From NCBI RefSeq assembly GCF_000468095.1, contig NZ_ASZC01000004.1:124001-188000 (forward strand): a DNA stretch of 64,000 bases, given 5' to 3'. This DNA is from Pantoea sp. AS-PWVM4. GTDB taxonomy: Bacteria; Pseudomonadota; Gammaproteobacteria; Enterobacterales; Enterobacteriaceae. Shown one piece after another: positions 44,673-55,904 of this stretch. The notes below the pieces were generated by a model, which was not told the DNA's origin, did no database searches, and was given only the letters and a program-made list of their open reading frames with translations. Every line of letters starts with the position of its first letter. Position 1 is the stretch's first letter. The position numbers and the translations under genes are program-made.

Positions 44673-45836
44673 ATGAAAGTGGGCATTATTGGATTAGGAT
44701 TTCGTCTCGGCTACCTCGGGCATGTGTTCAGCAGCCTGTCGCCAGACTTCACTATCGTCGGCTATGTCGACCCGGCTCCTGCCGGGCTGGCAACGCTGCA
44801 ACAACATGGCATTGATGCCGGTGTTGCTTATGACACCCCCGAAGCCTTGCTGGCGGCGCAACAGCTTGACCTGCTGATGATTGGCTCCCCCAACCATCTG
44901 CATCTTGAGCATATCCGTATCGGGCTGGCGGCAGGTGTGAAGGTGTTCTGCGAAAAACCGGTGGTCGCCAGCATGGAGCAAAGCTTCCAACTGGCGGAGC
45001 TGCTGGCCCGGTATGGTCAGGAGCAGTTGTTGATCGGCCTGGTGCTGCGCTATGCCCCCATGTATCGCGATGTGATGCAGGCTCGTCAGTCAGGGGCGTT
45101 AGGCAATATCGTCTCGGTGGAAGCGTCGGAACATATCTATCCGTACCACGGCGCGTTTTTTATGCGTGACTGGCGACGCTACTCGCGCTACTCCGGCAGT
45201 TTTATGCTGGAGAAATGCTGCCACGACCTCGATCTGTACAACAGCCTGATCGGTTCGCGCCCGATGCGCGTCGCCAGCTTCGGTGGTCGCCGCAACTTTG
45301 TGCCGGAAAACGATCCGCGTCAGCAAGGGGTGGACGATATGGCGCTGTTTCACCAAAAACCCTCGGGTTGGCTGGGTGATGACAAGGTGTTCGACAGCGA
45401 TGGTGACATTGTCGATCACCAGGTCGCGATTGTGGAATACGCCAACGGCGTCGCGCTGAATTTCCACACCAATCTCAACGCGCCGGACCAGTTCCGCCGC
45501 TTCTGTATCATGGGTTCACGCGGTCAGGCAGAGGGCGATTTTATTCGCGGCTTCCTGTGGGTGCACGACGTGATGAGCGGCAAGAAAACCGTCGACAACA
45601 CCTATGCCACCCGCACCGCATTGTCGCAACATTATGGGGCCGATGAACAGATGGCGCAGGAAGTGATGGATCATGTGCTGCGGGGCGGCCCGCTGCCGGT
45701 GTCGCCGCAGGATGCGATCGAAGCGGGGATTCTGGCACTGGCGATGGATGAAGCACGCGAACAGCATAAGTTGGTGGACCTGGCACCGGTGTGGGAAACA
45801 CTCGATCGTTTGCTGACTGCACCGCAGCCAGCCTGA
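44673..45836 (+). CDS. Gfo/Idh/MocA family oxidoreductase
   Basis: 387 residues: N-terminal NAD(P)-binding Rossmann domain (IIGLGFRLGYLG, 5-16), the EKP catalytic motif at 94-96 (FCEKPVVASM) and an alpha/beta C-terminal domain with EKCCHDLDLYN carrying the usual His. Family members oxidise or reduce sugars, inositols and glycosides, some as NAD-dependent glycosidase-like enzymes. It is the last gene of the ABC operon. It has no counterpart in the classical aga pathway, so it may convert an unusual sugar (oxidised, or a glycoside) before the kinase step. Confidence 0.88.
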   Translation: MKVGIIGLGFRLGYLGHVFSSLSPDFTIVGYVDPAPAGLATLQQHGIDAGVAYDTPEALLAAQQLDLLMIGSPNHLHLEHIRIGLAAGVKVFCEKPVVASMEQSFQLAELLARYGQEQLLIGLVLRYAPMYRDVMQARQSGALGNIVSVEASEHIYPYHGAFFMRDWRRYSRYSGSFMLEKCCHDLDLYNSLIGSRPMRVASFGGRRNFVPENDPRQQGVDDMALFHQKPSGWLGDDKVFDSDGDIVDHQVAIVEYANGVALNFHTNLNAPDQFRRFCIMGSRGQAEGDFIRGFLWVHDVMSGKKTVDNTYATRTALSQHYGADEQMAQEVMDHVLRGGPLPVSPQDAIEAGILALAMDEAREQHKLVDLAPVWETLDRLLTAPQPA

Positions 45837-45869
45837 GTCGTGACGCGGGCAGATCCATGCCCGCGCCAT

Positions 45870-46676
45870 TTACTGGCTGACCAGCACTACATCAATCCCC
45901 GCTTTGCGCAGCCCTTCGAGGCTGTTTTGCGGAATGCTGTCGTCAGTGATGATCATATGGATGCGTTGGGTATCAATGATTTTGTGCAGGCTGGAGCGGT
46001 TAAATTTGCTGGAATCCGTCACCACGATGATGCGTTCTGCCACTTCACACATGCGGCGGTTCAGACGCGCTTCGTCTTCATTGTGGGTACTGATGCCGCG
46101 CTCCAGGTCGATGGCATCCACGCCAAGGAACAGCAGATCAAAATGGTAATTCTGCAACGATTGATCGGCCTGGTCGCCATAGAAGGACAGCGACTGGCGA
46201 CGCAAATGGCCGCCGGTCATCAGCACCTCGACCCCTTCCGCTTCAACCAGCGCATTGGCGACGTTCATACCATTGGTCATGGCGATCACATCCTGATGCT
46301 GACGCATATGACGCGCAATCTCGAAGGTGGTGGTGCCGGAATCGAGGATCACCCGGTGGCCCGGTTTAATCAGCTCAGCGGCAACGCTGGCGATGCTGCG
46401 TTTCGCCGACACATTAAGCGCGCTTTTATCTTTGACCGAAGGTTCCGCCGCCGTGCCGTTATCGCAGATCAGCGCACCGCCATACACCCGCACCGCGATG
46501 CCCTGCTTCTCCAGAAACGCCAGATCGTTACGGATGGTCACGGTCGAAACACCGTATATGGTGGCGAGGTCATTCACCTGCACGCTGCCATGCTGGCGTA
46601 ATTTCTGAATGATCTGCTCGCGACGCTCGCTGGTGGCCGCCACGCTTTTTTCCATTGGGTTATCGGAATGCTGCAT
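45870..46676 (-). CDS. agaR: AgaR, DeoR-family repressor of the aga genes
   Basis: 268 residues from the ATG at 46676, matching the E. coli AgaR length (269); the longer frame upstream runs into the divergent promoter and a REP element. The match to AgaR is extensive, including [54 protein letters not shown] and [12 protein letters not shown]. In E. coli it represses GalNAc and galactosamine genes and is released by pathway sugar phosphates. It is divergent from kbaZ. Sites resembling its consensus occur before kbaZ, agaS and the ABC operon. Confidence 0.95.
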   Translation of the reverse strand: MQHSDNPMEKSVAATSERREQIIQKLRQHGSVQVNDLATIYGVSTVTIRNDLAFLEKQGIAVRVYGGALICDNGTAAEPSVKDKSALNVSAKRSIASVAAELIKPGHRVILDSGTTTFEIARHMRQHQDVIAMTNGMNVANALVEAEGVEVLMTGGHLRRQSLSFYGDQADQSLQNYHFDLLFLGVDAIDLERGISTHNEDEARLNRRMCEVAERIIVVTDSSKFNRSSLHKIIDTQRIHMIITDDSIPQNSLEGLRKAGIDVVLVSQ

Positions 46677-46710
46677 TGAGTTTACCTGCCAGTTTGGTCT
46701 TTTAAGACTG

Positions 46711-46738
46711 GTAGCGGAGCGATTTATCGCGCCGCTAC
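46711..46738. repeat. REP element, palindromic
   Basis: GTAGCGGAGCGATTTATCGC extended to GCCGCTAC; one mismatch in the outer stem. Confidence 0.75.
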
Positions 46739-46897
46739 GGATTGTGCCATTAGTCAATCCAGTCTTTCGTTTTATTTCGATTGCGCTATTAACACCTTTC
46801 TTTCGGTGAAATGCAACCTCTGTCAGCGCAACAGTAAGCCACAATAACCTGCACACCTTGCGTTATCTTTTCCTTGCCTTTCTTCTGCGACCTCTGA

Positions 46898-46916
46898 TAG
46901 CTTTCATTTTGTTTTC
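46898..46916 (+). promoter_or_regulatory. AgaR-like operator before kbaZ
   Basis: TAGCTTTCATTTTGTTTTC agrees at 17 of 19 positions with the AgaR consensus as I recall it. A weaker reverse copy (CGAAAGATTATGAAAGG) lies at 46940-46956 and overlaps an ATG that is not the likely start. Confidence 0.65.
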
Positions 46917-46990
46917 ATAAGTCGCTACCCGGCACACAACGAAAGATTATGAAAGGTGAATGGGTGGCATCTGACCCTGTGGAGCCTAAA

Positions 46991-48271
46991 GTGAAACTAT
47001 TAACTGAAATCATCGAACGTCACCACCAGGGTGAGCAGAACGGAATCTTCTCCGTCTGTTCCGCCCATCCGTTAGTACTGGAAGCGGCGCTGTGCTTTGC
47101 CCGTGACCATCAGCAACCGCTTTTGGTTGAAGCCACCTCCAATCAGGTCGATCAGACCGGCGGTTACACCGGGATGACCCCCGCTGACTTTCGAGATTTT
47201 CTCTGGCAACTGGCGGATAGCTGCCAGTTCCCGCGTGAGCAGCTGATTCTGGGTGGTGATCATCTTGGCCCGAATCGCTGGCAAAAACAGCCTGCCGAGG
47301 TTGCGATGCAGCACGCTGAGGTGTTGATTGCGCATTATGTGCAGGCGGGGTTCAAGAAGATCCACCTGGATTGCAGCATGTCCTGCGCTGATGATCCGGT
47401 GCCGCTGACCGATGCAATCGTGGCACAGCGCGCCGCCCGCCTGGCGGCGATTGCCGAAGCCACCTGCCAGCAGCACTTTGGTTGCCGCGACCTGGTGTAT
47501 GTAATTGGCACTGAAGTCCCGGTACCCGGCGGCGCGCACGAAACGTTGACCGAATTAGCCGTCACCACCCCGGAAGCGGCACAGGCGACGCTGATGGCGC
47601 ACCATCAGGCGTTTGAGCAGCACGGGTTGTCAGCGCTCTGGCCACGCATCATCGGCCTGGTGGTACAGCCTGGCGTCGAGTTTGACCATACCCATATCAT
47701 TGATTATCAGCCACAAAAAGCCCAACAGTTGTGCCAGTGGGCGGAAAACGCCGGACGCCCGTTGTTTGAAGCCCACTCCACCGATTATCAAACCCCGCAA
47801 GCCTTGCGGCAGTTGGTGATCGACCATTTCGCCATCCTTAAAGTTGGGCCAGCGCTGACGTTTGCCCTGCGTGAAGCGCTGTTTGCCCTGGCGGGTATTG
47901 AAGAAGAACTGCTGAGCGCCAAAGCCTGCTCTCACCTGCGCACTGTTCTGGATGGCGTAATGCTCGACAAACCGGACTACTGGCATAGCCATTATCACGG
48001 CGACAGTGCCACCCGCCGTCTGGCTCGTGGCTTCAGCTATTCAGACCGCGTGCGTTATTACTGGCCGGATGCGCAGATTGCCGAGGCGTTTAAGGTGCTG
48101 ATCCGCAATCTGGCCGATAGCGCGCTACCGTTACCGCTGATCAGCCAATATCTGCCGTTACAGTATGGCAAGGTGCGCCAGGGCCAGTTGGCGGCAACGC
48201 CCCATGCCCTGCTGATCGACCATATCCAGGACGTGTTGCAGCAGTATCACCAGGCCTGTCAGCCGGCATAA
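46991..48271 (+). CDS. kbaZ: D-tagatose-1,6-bisphosphate aldolase subunit KbaZ
   Basis: 426 residues from the GTG at 46991, identical to the length of E. coli KbaZ, preceded by GTGGAG at ideal spacing; the ATG at 46949 has no ribosome binding site and sits in the operator. Conserved segments include [60 protein letters not shown] and [11 protein letters not shown]. KbaZ is the non-catalytic partner needed for activity and stability of the KbaY aldolase (encoded at 51857). It is followed within 12 bases by agaA. Confidence 0.95.
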   Translation: MKLLTEIIERHHQGEQNGIFSVCSAHPLVLEAALCFARDHQQPLLVEATSNQVDQTGGYTGMTPADFRDFLWQLADSCQFPREQLILGGDHLGPNRWQKQPAEVAMQHAEVLIAHYVQAGFKKIHLDCSMSCADDPVPLTDAIVAQRAARLAAIAEATCQQHFGCRDLVYVIGTEVPVPGGAHETLTELAVTTPEAAQATLMAHHQAFEQHGLSALWPRIIGLVVQPGVEFDHTHIIDYQPQKAQQLCQWAENAGRPLFEAHSTDYQTPQALRQLVIDHFAILKVGPALTFALREALFALAGIEEELLSAKACSHLRTVLDGVMLDKPDYWHSHYHGDSATRRLARGFSYSDRVRYYWPDAQIAEAFKVLIRNLADSALPLPLISQYLPLQYGKVRQGQLAATPHALLIDHIQDVLQQYHQACQPA

Positions 48272-48283
48272 GGAGATCCACTG

Positions 48284-49411
48284 ATGGAACAGATCATTCG
48301 CGCGCGGCGGTTGCTGTGTGAAGGTGGCTGGCGCGACGATCAGCAACTCCATATCGTTGATGGCATCATCACCGCCATTCAGCCGATCGCCGTGGGCGAT
48401 AGCCGACGCGATGTCGAGCTGTTAAGTCCGGCGTATATCGATACCCACGTTCACGGCGGCGCGGGCGTCGATGTGATGGATGACGATCCGGCGGCGCTCA
48501 CCACCCTGGCACGACACAAAGCGTGTGAAGGTGTGGGGGCATGGCTGGCGACGACGGTCACCGCCCCGCTGGCGGAAATTGACGCGGCGTTACGACGGAT
48601 TGCCGGTTACCGGCATGATCCCCGGGGTGCACAGTTACTTGGCAGCTACCTCGAGGGGCCGTGGTTCACGCCCGAAAACCGTGGCGCGCATCTGCCTGAG
48701 TGGTTTCGCGAGCTGGCGGTGGCAGAAATTGATCAGTTAATCGAGGCTGCGCAAGGCACGCTGCGTATGGTGGCGCTGGCCCCGGAAAAACCGGATGCAC
48801 TGACGGCGATTCGCCACCTGAAAGCGCGGGGTATTCGCGTGATGCTGGGCCACAGTGCCGCCAGTTACGCTCAGACGCAGTCGGCGCTGGATGCCGGTGC
48901 CGATGGGCTGGTGCACTGCTTCAACGGTATGAGTGGTTTACACCATCGCGAACCTGGTATGGTCGGAGCCGGGTTGAGTGATTCCCGCGCCTGGCTGGAG
49001 TTGATCGCTGATGGTCATCATGTCCATCCGGCGGTAATGCGTGTCACCTGCCAGTGCGCCGCGCCCCGCATCATCCTGATAACCGATGCCATGCGCGCCG
49101 CGGGTATGCCCGATGGGTTATACGCCATCTGCGGCCACAACGTGGAGATGCGTGCAGGCGTGGTGCGCAGCGCAGCGGGCGGTCTGGCGGGGAGTACACT
49201 GGCGCTGGATGCGGCGGTGCGCAATATGGTGAGCTATGGCGGCGTCAGTAGCGAACAGGCGATTCACATGGCAAGCCTGCATCCGGCACGTCTGCTGGGC
49301 CTGTCTCACCAGTTGGGCACCCTCGCGCCTGGAAAACAGGCCAATATTCTGGCGCTGGATAATCAATTGATTCCACAGCAGCTCTGGGTAAAAGGCGTTG
49401 CGGTTGCCTGA
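48284..49411 (+). CDS. agaA: N-acetylgalactosamine-6-phosphate deacetylase
   Basis: 375 residues of the NagA/AgaA amidohydrolase family. Metal and catalytic residues visible: H55/H57 (DTHVHGG), E124 (SYLEGPWF), H190 (MLGHSAASY), H211 (HCFNGMSGL) and catalytic D268 (LITDAMRAAG). It removes acetate from GalNAc-6-P to give galactosamine-6-P. The assignment to AgaA rather than NagA rests on the kbaZ operon context. Good AGGAG ribosome binding site. Confidence 0.9.
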   Translation: MEQIIRARRLLCEGGWRDDQQLHIVDGIITAIQPIAVGDSRRDVELLSPAYIDTHVHGGAGVDVMDDDPAALTTLARHKACEGVGAWLATTVTAPLAEIDAALRRIAGYRHDPRGAQLLGSYLEGPWFTPENRGAHLPEWFRELAVAEIDQLIEAAQGTLRMVALAPEKPDALTAIRHLKARGIRVMLGHSAASYAQTQSALDAGADGLVHCFNGMSGLHHREPGMVGAGLSDSRAWLELIADGHHVHPAVMRVTCQCAAPRIILITDAMRAAGMPDGLYAICGHNVEMRAGVVRSAAGGLAGSTLALDAAVRNMVSYGGVSSEQAIHMASLHPARLLGLSHQLGTLAPGKQANILALDNQLIPQQLWVKGVAVA

Positions 49412-49425
49412 CTGAATACGGCAAG

Positions 49426-49480
49426 GCGGGATAAATCACGCCGCGACATAACACTTTGTAGCGGCGCGATTTATCGCGAA
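49426..49480. repeat. BIME: inverted REP pair
   Basis: A diverged copy (GCGGGATAAATCACGCCGCG) and a full inverted copy (GTAGCGGCGCGATTTATCGC) follow the agaA stop. Confidence 0.7.
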
Positions 49481-49583
49481 AATATTTATTGAAGTTTGGG
49501 GCGATGATATTGATAGTTAATTTTTACCTGCAATCTGCGGGCACTTGAAATAAAATAGCCTTCCGCTTTGACTGACAGAATTA

Positions 49584-49829
49584 ATGATATCCATGACCAT
49601 GCATAACATGCTAACCCTCGCCGTTGCTGCTTTTTGTTCACTGTTGCTGACCAATGGTATTGCCGCGTTCCGTACCATCGTCAACGCCACGCACGAAGAG
49701 AAGCGTGAAAAAATTCAGGTGGGTCATATGCATATGACCATGCGCCGATATATGACGGGTGAAGGCATCGGCTATATTCTGACGTCGGCAGTCACTATTA
49801 TGAGTTGGTTATTGTTCATTACCCGTTAA
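49584..49829 (+). CDS. Small inner-membrane protein, about 81 aa
   Basis: Two predicted membrane segments (MLTLAVAAFCSLLLTNGIAA and the C-terminal YILTSAVTIMSWLLFIT) flank a charged loop with a Met/His-rich stretch (VGHMHMTMRRYM). Start could be 49584 or the ATG three codons later (MTMHNM). No family recognised. The Met/His pattern might bind a metal such as copper, which is speculation. It is monocistronic between agaA and the REP array. Confidence 0.6.
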   Translation: MISMTMHNMLTLAVAAFCSLLLTNGIAAFRTIVNATHEEKREKIQVGHMHMTMRRYMTGEGIGYILTSAVTIMSWLLFITR

Positions 49830-49934
49830 TCAATACGAAATTATTATGGTGATATTGTTATCGCCAGGTTAAATATAATAATTTATTATTTTTCCTTTTC
49901 CTGCCTGTTAATTATTTTCTCTCCATTGGGCGTT

Positions 49935-50522
49935 GCGCGATAAATCGCGCCGCTACGGTTGCTGGCTGCATCTCACGGTATTGCGCGATAAATCGCGCCG
50001 CTACGGTTGTTGGCTGCATCTCACGGCGTTGCGCGATAAATCGCGCCGCTACGATTGTTGGCTGCATCTCACGGTATTGCGCGATAAATCGCGCTGCTGC
50101 GGTTGTTGGCTGCATCTCACGGTATTGCGCGATAAATCGCGCCGCTACGATTGTTGGCTGCATCTCACGGTATTGCGCGATAAATCGCGCCGCTACGGTT
50201 GTTGGCTGCATCTCACGGTATTGCGCGATAAATCGCGCTGCTACGGTTGTTGGCTGCATCTCACGGCTTTGCGCGATAAATCGCGCCGCTACGATTGTTG
50301 GCTGCATCTCACGGTATTGCGCGATAAATCGCGCTGCTACGGTTGTTGGCTGCATCTCACGGCGTTGCGCGATAAATCGCGCCGCTACGACTGTTGGCTG
50401 CATCTCACGGCTTTGCGCGATAAATCGCGCCGCTACGATTGTTGGCTGCATCTCACGGCGTTGCGCGATAAATCGCGCCGCTACTTCCGCATGATCCGTA
50501 GCGGCGTGATTTATCACGCGGT
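49935..50522. repeat. 48-bp tandem REP array, 12 cores
   Basis: Twelve copies of the REP core (GCGCGATAAATCGCGCCGCT with small variants) begin at 49935 and recur at exactly 48-base steps to 50463. The eleven linkers are near-identical (GGCTGCATCTCACGG with variable last bases TATT, CGTT or CTTT). A final inverted REP (GTAGCGGCGTGATTTATCAC) ends the array. Since 48 is a multiple of three and no stop falls in the unit, both strands show long but artefactual reading frames. It lies between a small membrane-protein gene and the agaS promoter. Confidence 0.95.
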
Positions 50523-50544
50523 TTCTTCACGTCTTCATCCCTGG

Positions 50545-50563
50545 CACCTTTCGTTTTCTTCCT
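50545..50563 (+). promoter_or_regulatory. AgaR-like operator before agaS
   Basis: CACCTTTCGTTTTCTTCCT agrees at 16 of 19 positions with the AgaR consensus as I recall it. More CTTTC repeats follow (CTTTCACTTTCTTTC at about 50577-50591) and a reverse AGAAAGG at 50636-50642. Confidence 0.6.
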
Positions 50564-50696
50564 TTTTCATGTTGTGCTTTCACTTTCTTTCTTGTAGATT
50601 GCATTATCAATTGAAATAACAAAAACACCGCAAAAAGAAAGGTAGTGAAACCATCTGGTTGACTTTCTGTCACGGCTTAATCTTAAGGATAGTGTT

Positions 50697-52714
<2,018 letters not shown>

Positions 52715-52766
52715 TAGAAAAGGCTGTTGACCGACACAATCTTACCGCAGGGTTCGTCTTTTGTAG

Positions 52767-52808
52767 CGACCGGAGTCGCGATCACGATATTTTTCGTCCC
52801 TCCGGTCG
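52767..52808. terminator. Hairpin downstream of kbaY
   Basis: CGACCGGAG and CTCCGGTCG form a nine-pair stem around a 24-base loop that contains TATTTTTCG. It may end the agaS-kbaY transcript. It resembles no REP copy in the window closely. Confidence 0.4.
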
Positions 52809-52918
52809 TGTCACTATTTCACTAACTTCTTTGCTCACCTATCTTTATATCCGAGCCTTGCAACTTAGAACCTCGAAAAATATTCTTTGGATTCACTTTC
52901 ACTCGCAAGGGGCGAGTA

Positions 52919-53383
52919 ATGAGCTATGTTCAGCTGATGCGCAGTCTGATTGGTCACCGTTTACTTCTACTGGCTGGTTCTAATGTCATTCTTACCGACC
53001 CCCGCCAAAGGATTCTCCTACAACTTCGCCTGGATGGTTCATGGGGACTCCCCGGAGGGCTACTTGAGCCAGGGGAGTCTCTTGAAGAAACTGCCGTGCG
53101 CGAAGTTAAGGAAGAGACTAATCTTGACGTCCTACAACTGACTTTGCTGGGTGTTTTCTCCGGACCAGAATACACATTCACACTTCGTAACAAGGATGAA
53201 ATCAATGTAATAACAGCCCTTTTCTGGTCCAGAAATTGGTCAGGGGAAATGATCAATGATCCTGAGGAAGGCCAAGAACTCGCTTTTTTTTCTCCGAAAG
53301 AGTTACCAGACAACATGAGTGAAGAATACCGGGGATACATACGTTACTATCTGGAACAATTACAATGCCCTCATCAGAAATGA
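52919..53383 (+). CDS. NUDIX hydrolase
   Basis: 154 residues with a Nudix box at 47-69 (GLLEPGESLEETAVREVKEE), fitting GX5EX7REUXEEXGU except for Asn in place of the last Gly. It hydrolyses a nucleoside diphosphate linked to another group; the substrate is unknown. It has a GGGGCGAG ribosome binding site. Lower GC than the neighbouring sugar genes suggests separate origin. Single gene. Confidence 0.88.
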   Translation: MSYVQLMRSLIGHRLLLLAGSNVILTDPRQRILLQLRLDGSWGLPGGLLEPGESLEETAVREVKEETNLDVLQLTLLGVFSGPEYTFTLRNKDEINVITALFWSRNWSGEMINDPEEGQELAFFSPKELPDNMSEEYRGYIRYYLEQLQCPHQK

Positions 53384-53445
53384 AACATACTGATGGGCTT
53401 GAGCAGGTTATGGTCCAATCTTTATCACGAAGATGAATCGGTTTG

Positions 53446-53474
53446 GGCCGCCAGTACTGGCGGCCTGCTTTTAT
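53446..53474 (+). terminator. Intrinsic terminator, NUDIX gene
   Basis: GGCCGCCAGTACTGGCGGCC is a perfect 20-base palindrome followed by TGCTTTTAT on the plus strand. It lies between the convergent NUDIX and receptor genes and may stop both. Confidence 0.8.
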
Positions 53475-55735
53475 CAGAAATCCACGGTCATCGACAGTTT
53501 CAGGGTGCGCGGGTCGCCCTGCGTCAGGTAGCCATCGCTGGCAGATGCCCAGTAGTTTTCGTTGGTGACGTTCTCCACCGTAGCGCGCCAGACGATGTTG
53601 TTTTTCGGCAGTTGCATATCGTAACGCACGCCAAGATCCAGACGTGTCCAGCCATCCACTTTCAGGGTGTTCGCTTCGTCAGCATATTGCGAACCGGTGC
53701 GGATCACGCGCCCGGTCGCGGTCACGCCCTGCAAGCCCGGAATATCCCATTCTCCGCCCAGCACCAACTGATAACGCGGTACACCAATCGCGTCTTTGCC
53801 ATCATAGGTACCGTCCTGAGTTTTGGTCAGCTCCGGGTCCATCCAGGTGGCGCTACCGTTCAGGCGCACGCCGTACACCGGCTCTCCGAACAGGCTCAGT
53901 TCCAGACCACGGTTACGTTCTTCGCCGTAGTTACCGTATTCATATTGATCGGTGCCGCTGCTGTTGCCGAGATAGCGATAGGTCGCTACCGGTTTGCGGA
54001 TCTCGAACACGGCGATTGAACCGGCGATACGGCCATAATCGGCTTTCACCCCTATTTCGTTTTGTTTGGAGGTTTCGATACCGGTGACCTGACCACCGTT
54101 CACCACCGTACCGCTGCCGTAGCTGCTGCTGGCGGTTTCACCGGCCTGCAACGCTTCAATATGGTTGGCGTAGAAGGAGATGTTTTTCCACGGTTTCAAC
54201 ACCAGACCAAATGCTGGAGTGACTTTCATCTGGCTAAAATTGGCCGACTGCACGCCATCGTAATCGTAATTGGTAACGTTGACCGACTGACGGCGCAGCG
54301 CGGTGATCAGCTGCACGCGATCATCCAGTATCGACATGGTATCGGCCAGTGACACACCGCTGTTGAAGGTGCGGCTGGTGACACGCGGGTCGTCCATATG
54401 GCCGCCGGTATAAGCCACATCGGTTGGCTCATCAACATAGGTTGGATCGTAGATATTGGTGCTGATGCTGGCGGAAGACATCGCATACGAGCTGCGGATG
54501 CGGCTCCAGGTGCTGGAGTAACCAAGGTTGATGCTGTGGTTTACAAACCCGGTGTCAAACTTGCCGCGAATTCCGGCCTGGCTTGACAGGCCGTCGGAGA
54601 AATACGGCACGCGCATCTGCCCCATAGTGGCATCACCGTTGCTGTCATTCACGGTCGGTGAGGAGTAAGAACCGTATTCATGGGTATGGTTGCCGCCAAT
54701 GCCGCCGTATAGCGTCCAGTTGTCGCTGAGATCATATTCGCTTTTCAGCATGGCAAACTGGCTGCTGGTGTCGGTAAAGGCCCATTTCTGGCCGTAGTTG
54801 GTGGTGGCCGACGGCGCTTTGGGAATGCTGGTCATACCGCTGGTGTACACCACCGAACGCGCACCGTGCACCGTCTGCTTTTCCGCACCGGCATCCAGTG
54901 AGGCACGGAAGCGATCACCATGATAATCGAGGCCGATGGTGCCCAGCGTCAGGCGGCGTTTCTGATTATCCACCGCCGTTTCCCCTTCACGATGCACCGC
55001 GTTGACGCGAATGCCCCATTGATCGTTGTCGCCAAAGCGACGGGCAATATCCAGCGCCCCGCCCACCTGGGATTTCGAGGTGTAGTCAAGGGAGACGCGG
55101 GTCAGTGGCTCGCTCCCGGCCCGTTTCGGTTCCAGGTTGATGGTGCCACCCACGCCGGTGCCGCCCGGCGGCACACCGTTAAGGAACGCGCTCGCGCCTT
55201 TCAGAATATCCACGCGATCGGCCAGTTCCACCGGCATAAACTGACGCGGCAATACGCCATACAGGCCACCAAATGAGATATCTTCACTGGCCAGCTCAAA
55301 GCCGCGAATTTTATAGATTTCCTGGGTGTTGCCGTAACCGTAACCGGTCGCGACCGAGGCATCGTTGCGCACCACATCGCTCACCGAGCGCGCCTGCTGA
55401 TCCTGAATGGCTTTATTGGTGTAACCCACGATGCTGAACGGCACGTTCATGGCACTTTGTTCGCCAAGGATGCCAAGGCGTCCACCGTTGGCAACCTGCC
55501 CGTCAAGATACGCCGGCACCAGCGCGTCGCCGCCCGGATTGAAGCGGTTAACCGGGGTGGCGGTGACGGTAAGGGTGTTTTCCTGTGGAACTTTTTTCGC
55601 CGGAGTCACCTGCGTGGTGGTGTCAGCCGCTGATGCATTGTGCACCGCAAAGTTACAGCAGACACTGATCATCATCGCCAGGCTGCTGGGCGCAGGGAAC
55701 TTTTTCCCGCGCATAAGAACAGGTTTATTATTCAT
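53474..55735 (-). CDS. TonB-dependent siderophore receptor
   Basis: 753 residues from the ATG at 55735 (MNNKPVLMRG); an earlier in-frame start would run through the Fur box. A signal peptide ends near HNASAAD (about 36). A TonB-box-like NTLTVTATP follows (about 50-58), then the plug domain (to about 215, with KIRGFELASEDISF and VDILKGASAFLNG) and a beta barrel ending in SMTVDF. It resembles the FhuE/FpvA/FcuA group for hydroxamate or mixed siderophores. It imports ferric siderophore across the outer membrane using TonB. No biosynthesis or ABC genes are adjacent. Confidence 0.92.
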   Translation of the reverse strand: MNNKPVLMRGKKFPAPSSLAMMISVCCNFAVHNASAADTTTQVTPAKKVPQENTLTVTATPVNRFNPGGDALVPAYLDGQVANGGRLGILGEQSAMNVPFSIVGYTNKAIQDQQARSVSDVVRNDASVATGYGYGNTQEIYKIRGFELASEDISFGGLYGVLPRQFMPVELADRVDILKGASAFLNGVPPGGTGVGGTINLEPKRAGSEPLTRVSLDYTSKSQVGGALDIARRFGDNDQWGIRVNAVHREGETAVDNQKRRLTLGTIGLDYHGDRFRASLDAGAEKQTVHGARSVVYTSGMTSIPKAPSATTNYGQKWAFTDTSSQFAMLKSEYDLSDNWTLYGGIGGNHTHEYGSYSSPTVNDSNGDATMGQMRVPYFSDGLSSQAGIRGKFDTGFVNHSINLGYSSTWSRIRSSYAMSSASISTNIYDPTYVDEPTDVAYTGGHMDDPRVTSRTFNSGVSLADTMSILDDRVQLITALRRQSVNVTNYDYDGVQSANFSQMKVTPAFGLVLKPWKNISFYANHIEALQAGETASSSYGSGTVVNGGQVTGIETSKQNEIGVKADYGRIAGSIAVFEIRKPVATYRYLGNSSGTDQYEYGNYGEERNRGLELSLFGEPVYGVRLNGSATWMDPELTKTQDGTYDGKDAIGVPRYQLVLGGEWDIPGLQGVTATGRVIRTGSQYADEANTLKVDGWTRLDLGVRYDMQLPKNNIVWRATVENVTNENYWASASDGYLTQGDPRTLKLSMTVDF

Positions 55736-55767
55736 GAATAAAGTAATCACTGGTGTCAAAAAAGATG

Positions 55768-55786
55768 AATGATAATGAGAGTGATT
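55768..55786 (-). promoter_or_regulatory. Fur box before the receptor gene
   Basis: AATGATAATGAGAGTGATT, about 33 bases upstream of the start, fits the GATAAT-hexamer pattern of Fur sites on this class of gene. It implies iron-repressed expression. Confidence 0.7.
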
Positions 55787-55867
55787 AGCTTTATTTTCTG
55801 TTTTGGTCTGGTAATTTCTGCGTAATTTTTTTGCCAGCAAATATAACCGAATCGTTCAGTATGCCCC

Positions 55868-55896
55868 GTCGCGGCGCGATTTATCGCGCCGCGACG
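55868..55896. repeat. REP element, perfect palindrome
   Basis: GTCGCGGCGCGATTTATCGC extended to CGCCGCGAC, between the receptor promoter region and the end of the sgbE-like gene. Confidence 0.8.
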
Positions 55897-55904
55897 TAAA
55901 CAAG

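Larger units (their letters stand above)
46677..46990. other. agaR-kbaZ divergent promoter region
   Basis: Contains a REP element at 46711-46738 near agaR and CTTTC-rich AgaR-like sites toward kbaZ. No gene is visible. Confidence 0.55.

Noticed and set aside
45840..46601. 253-codon plus-strand frame opposite agaR
   Set aside because: Antisense shadow of a gene with clear AgaR identity.
46949..46990. ATG at 46949 as the kbaZ start
   Set aside because: No Shine-Dalgarno, overlap with CTTTC operator sequence, and the GTG at 46991 gives the exact length and N-terminus of E. coli KbaZ with a good GGAG.
49935..50490. CRISPR array
   Set aside because: The intervals between the REP cores are nearly identical instead of unique, the core is a strong palindrome shared with dispersed REP elements, and no cas genes are present.
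49912..50619. Long open frames on both strands across the REP array (201 and 228 codons)
   Set aside because: They arise because the 48-bp unit is 16 codons without a stop. The peptides are pure 16-residue repeats, present on both strands, with no ribosome binding site or family.
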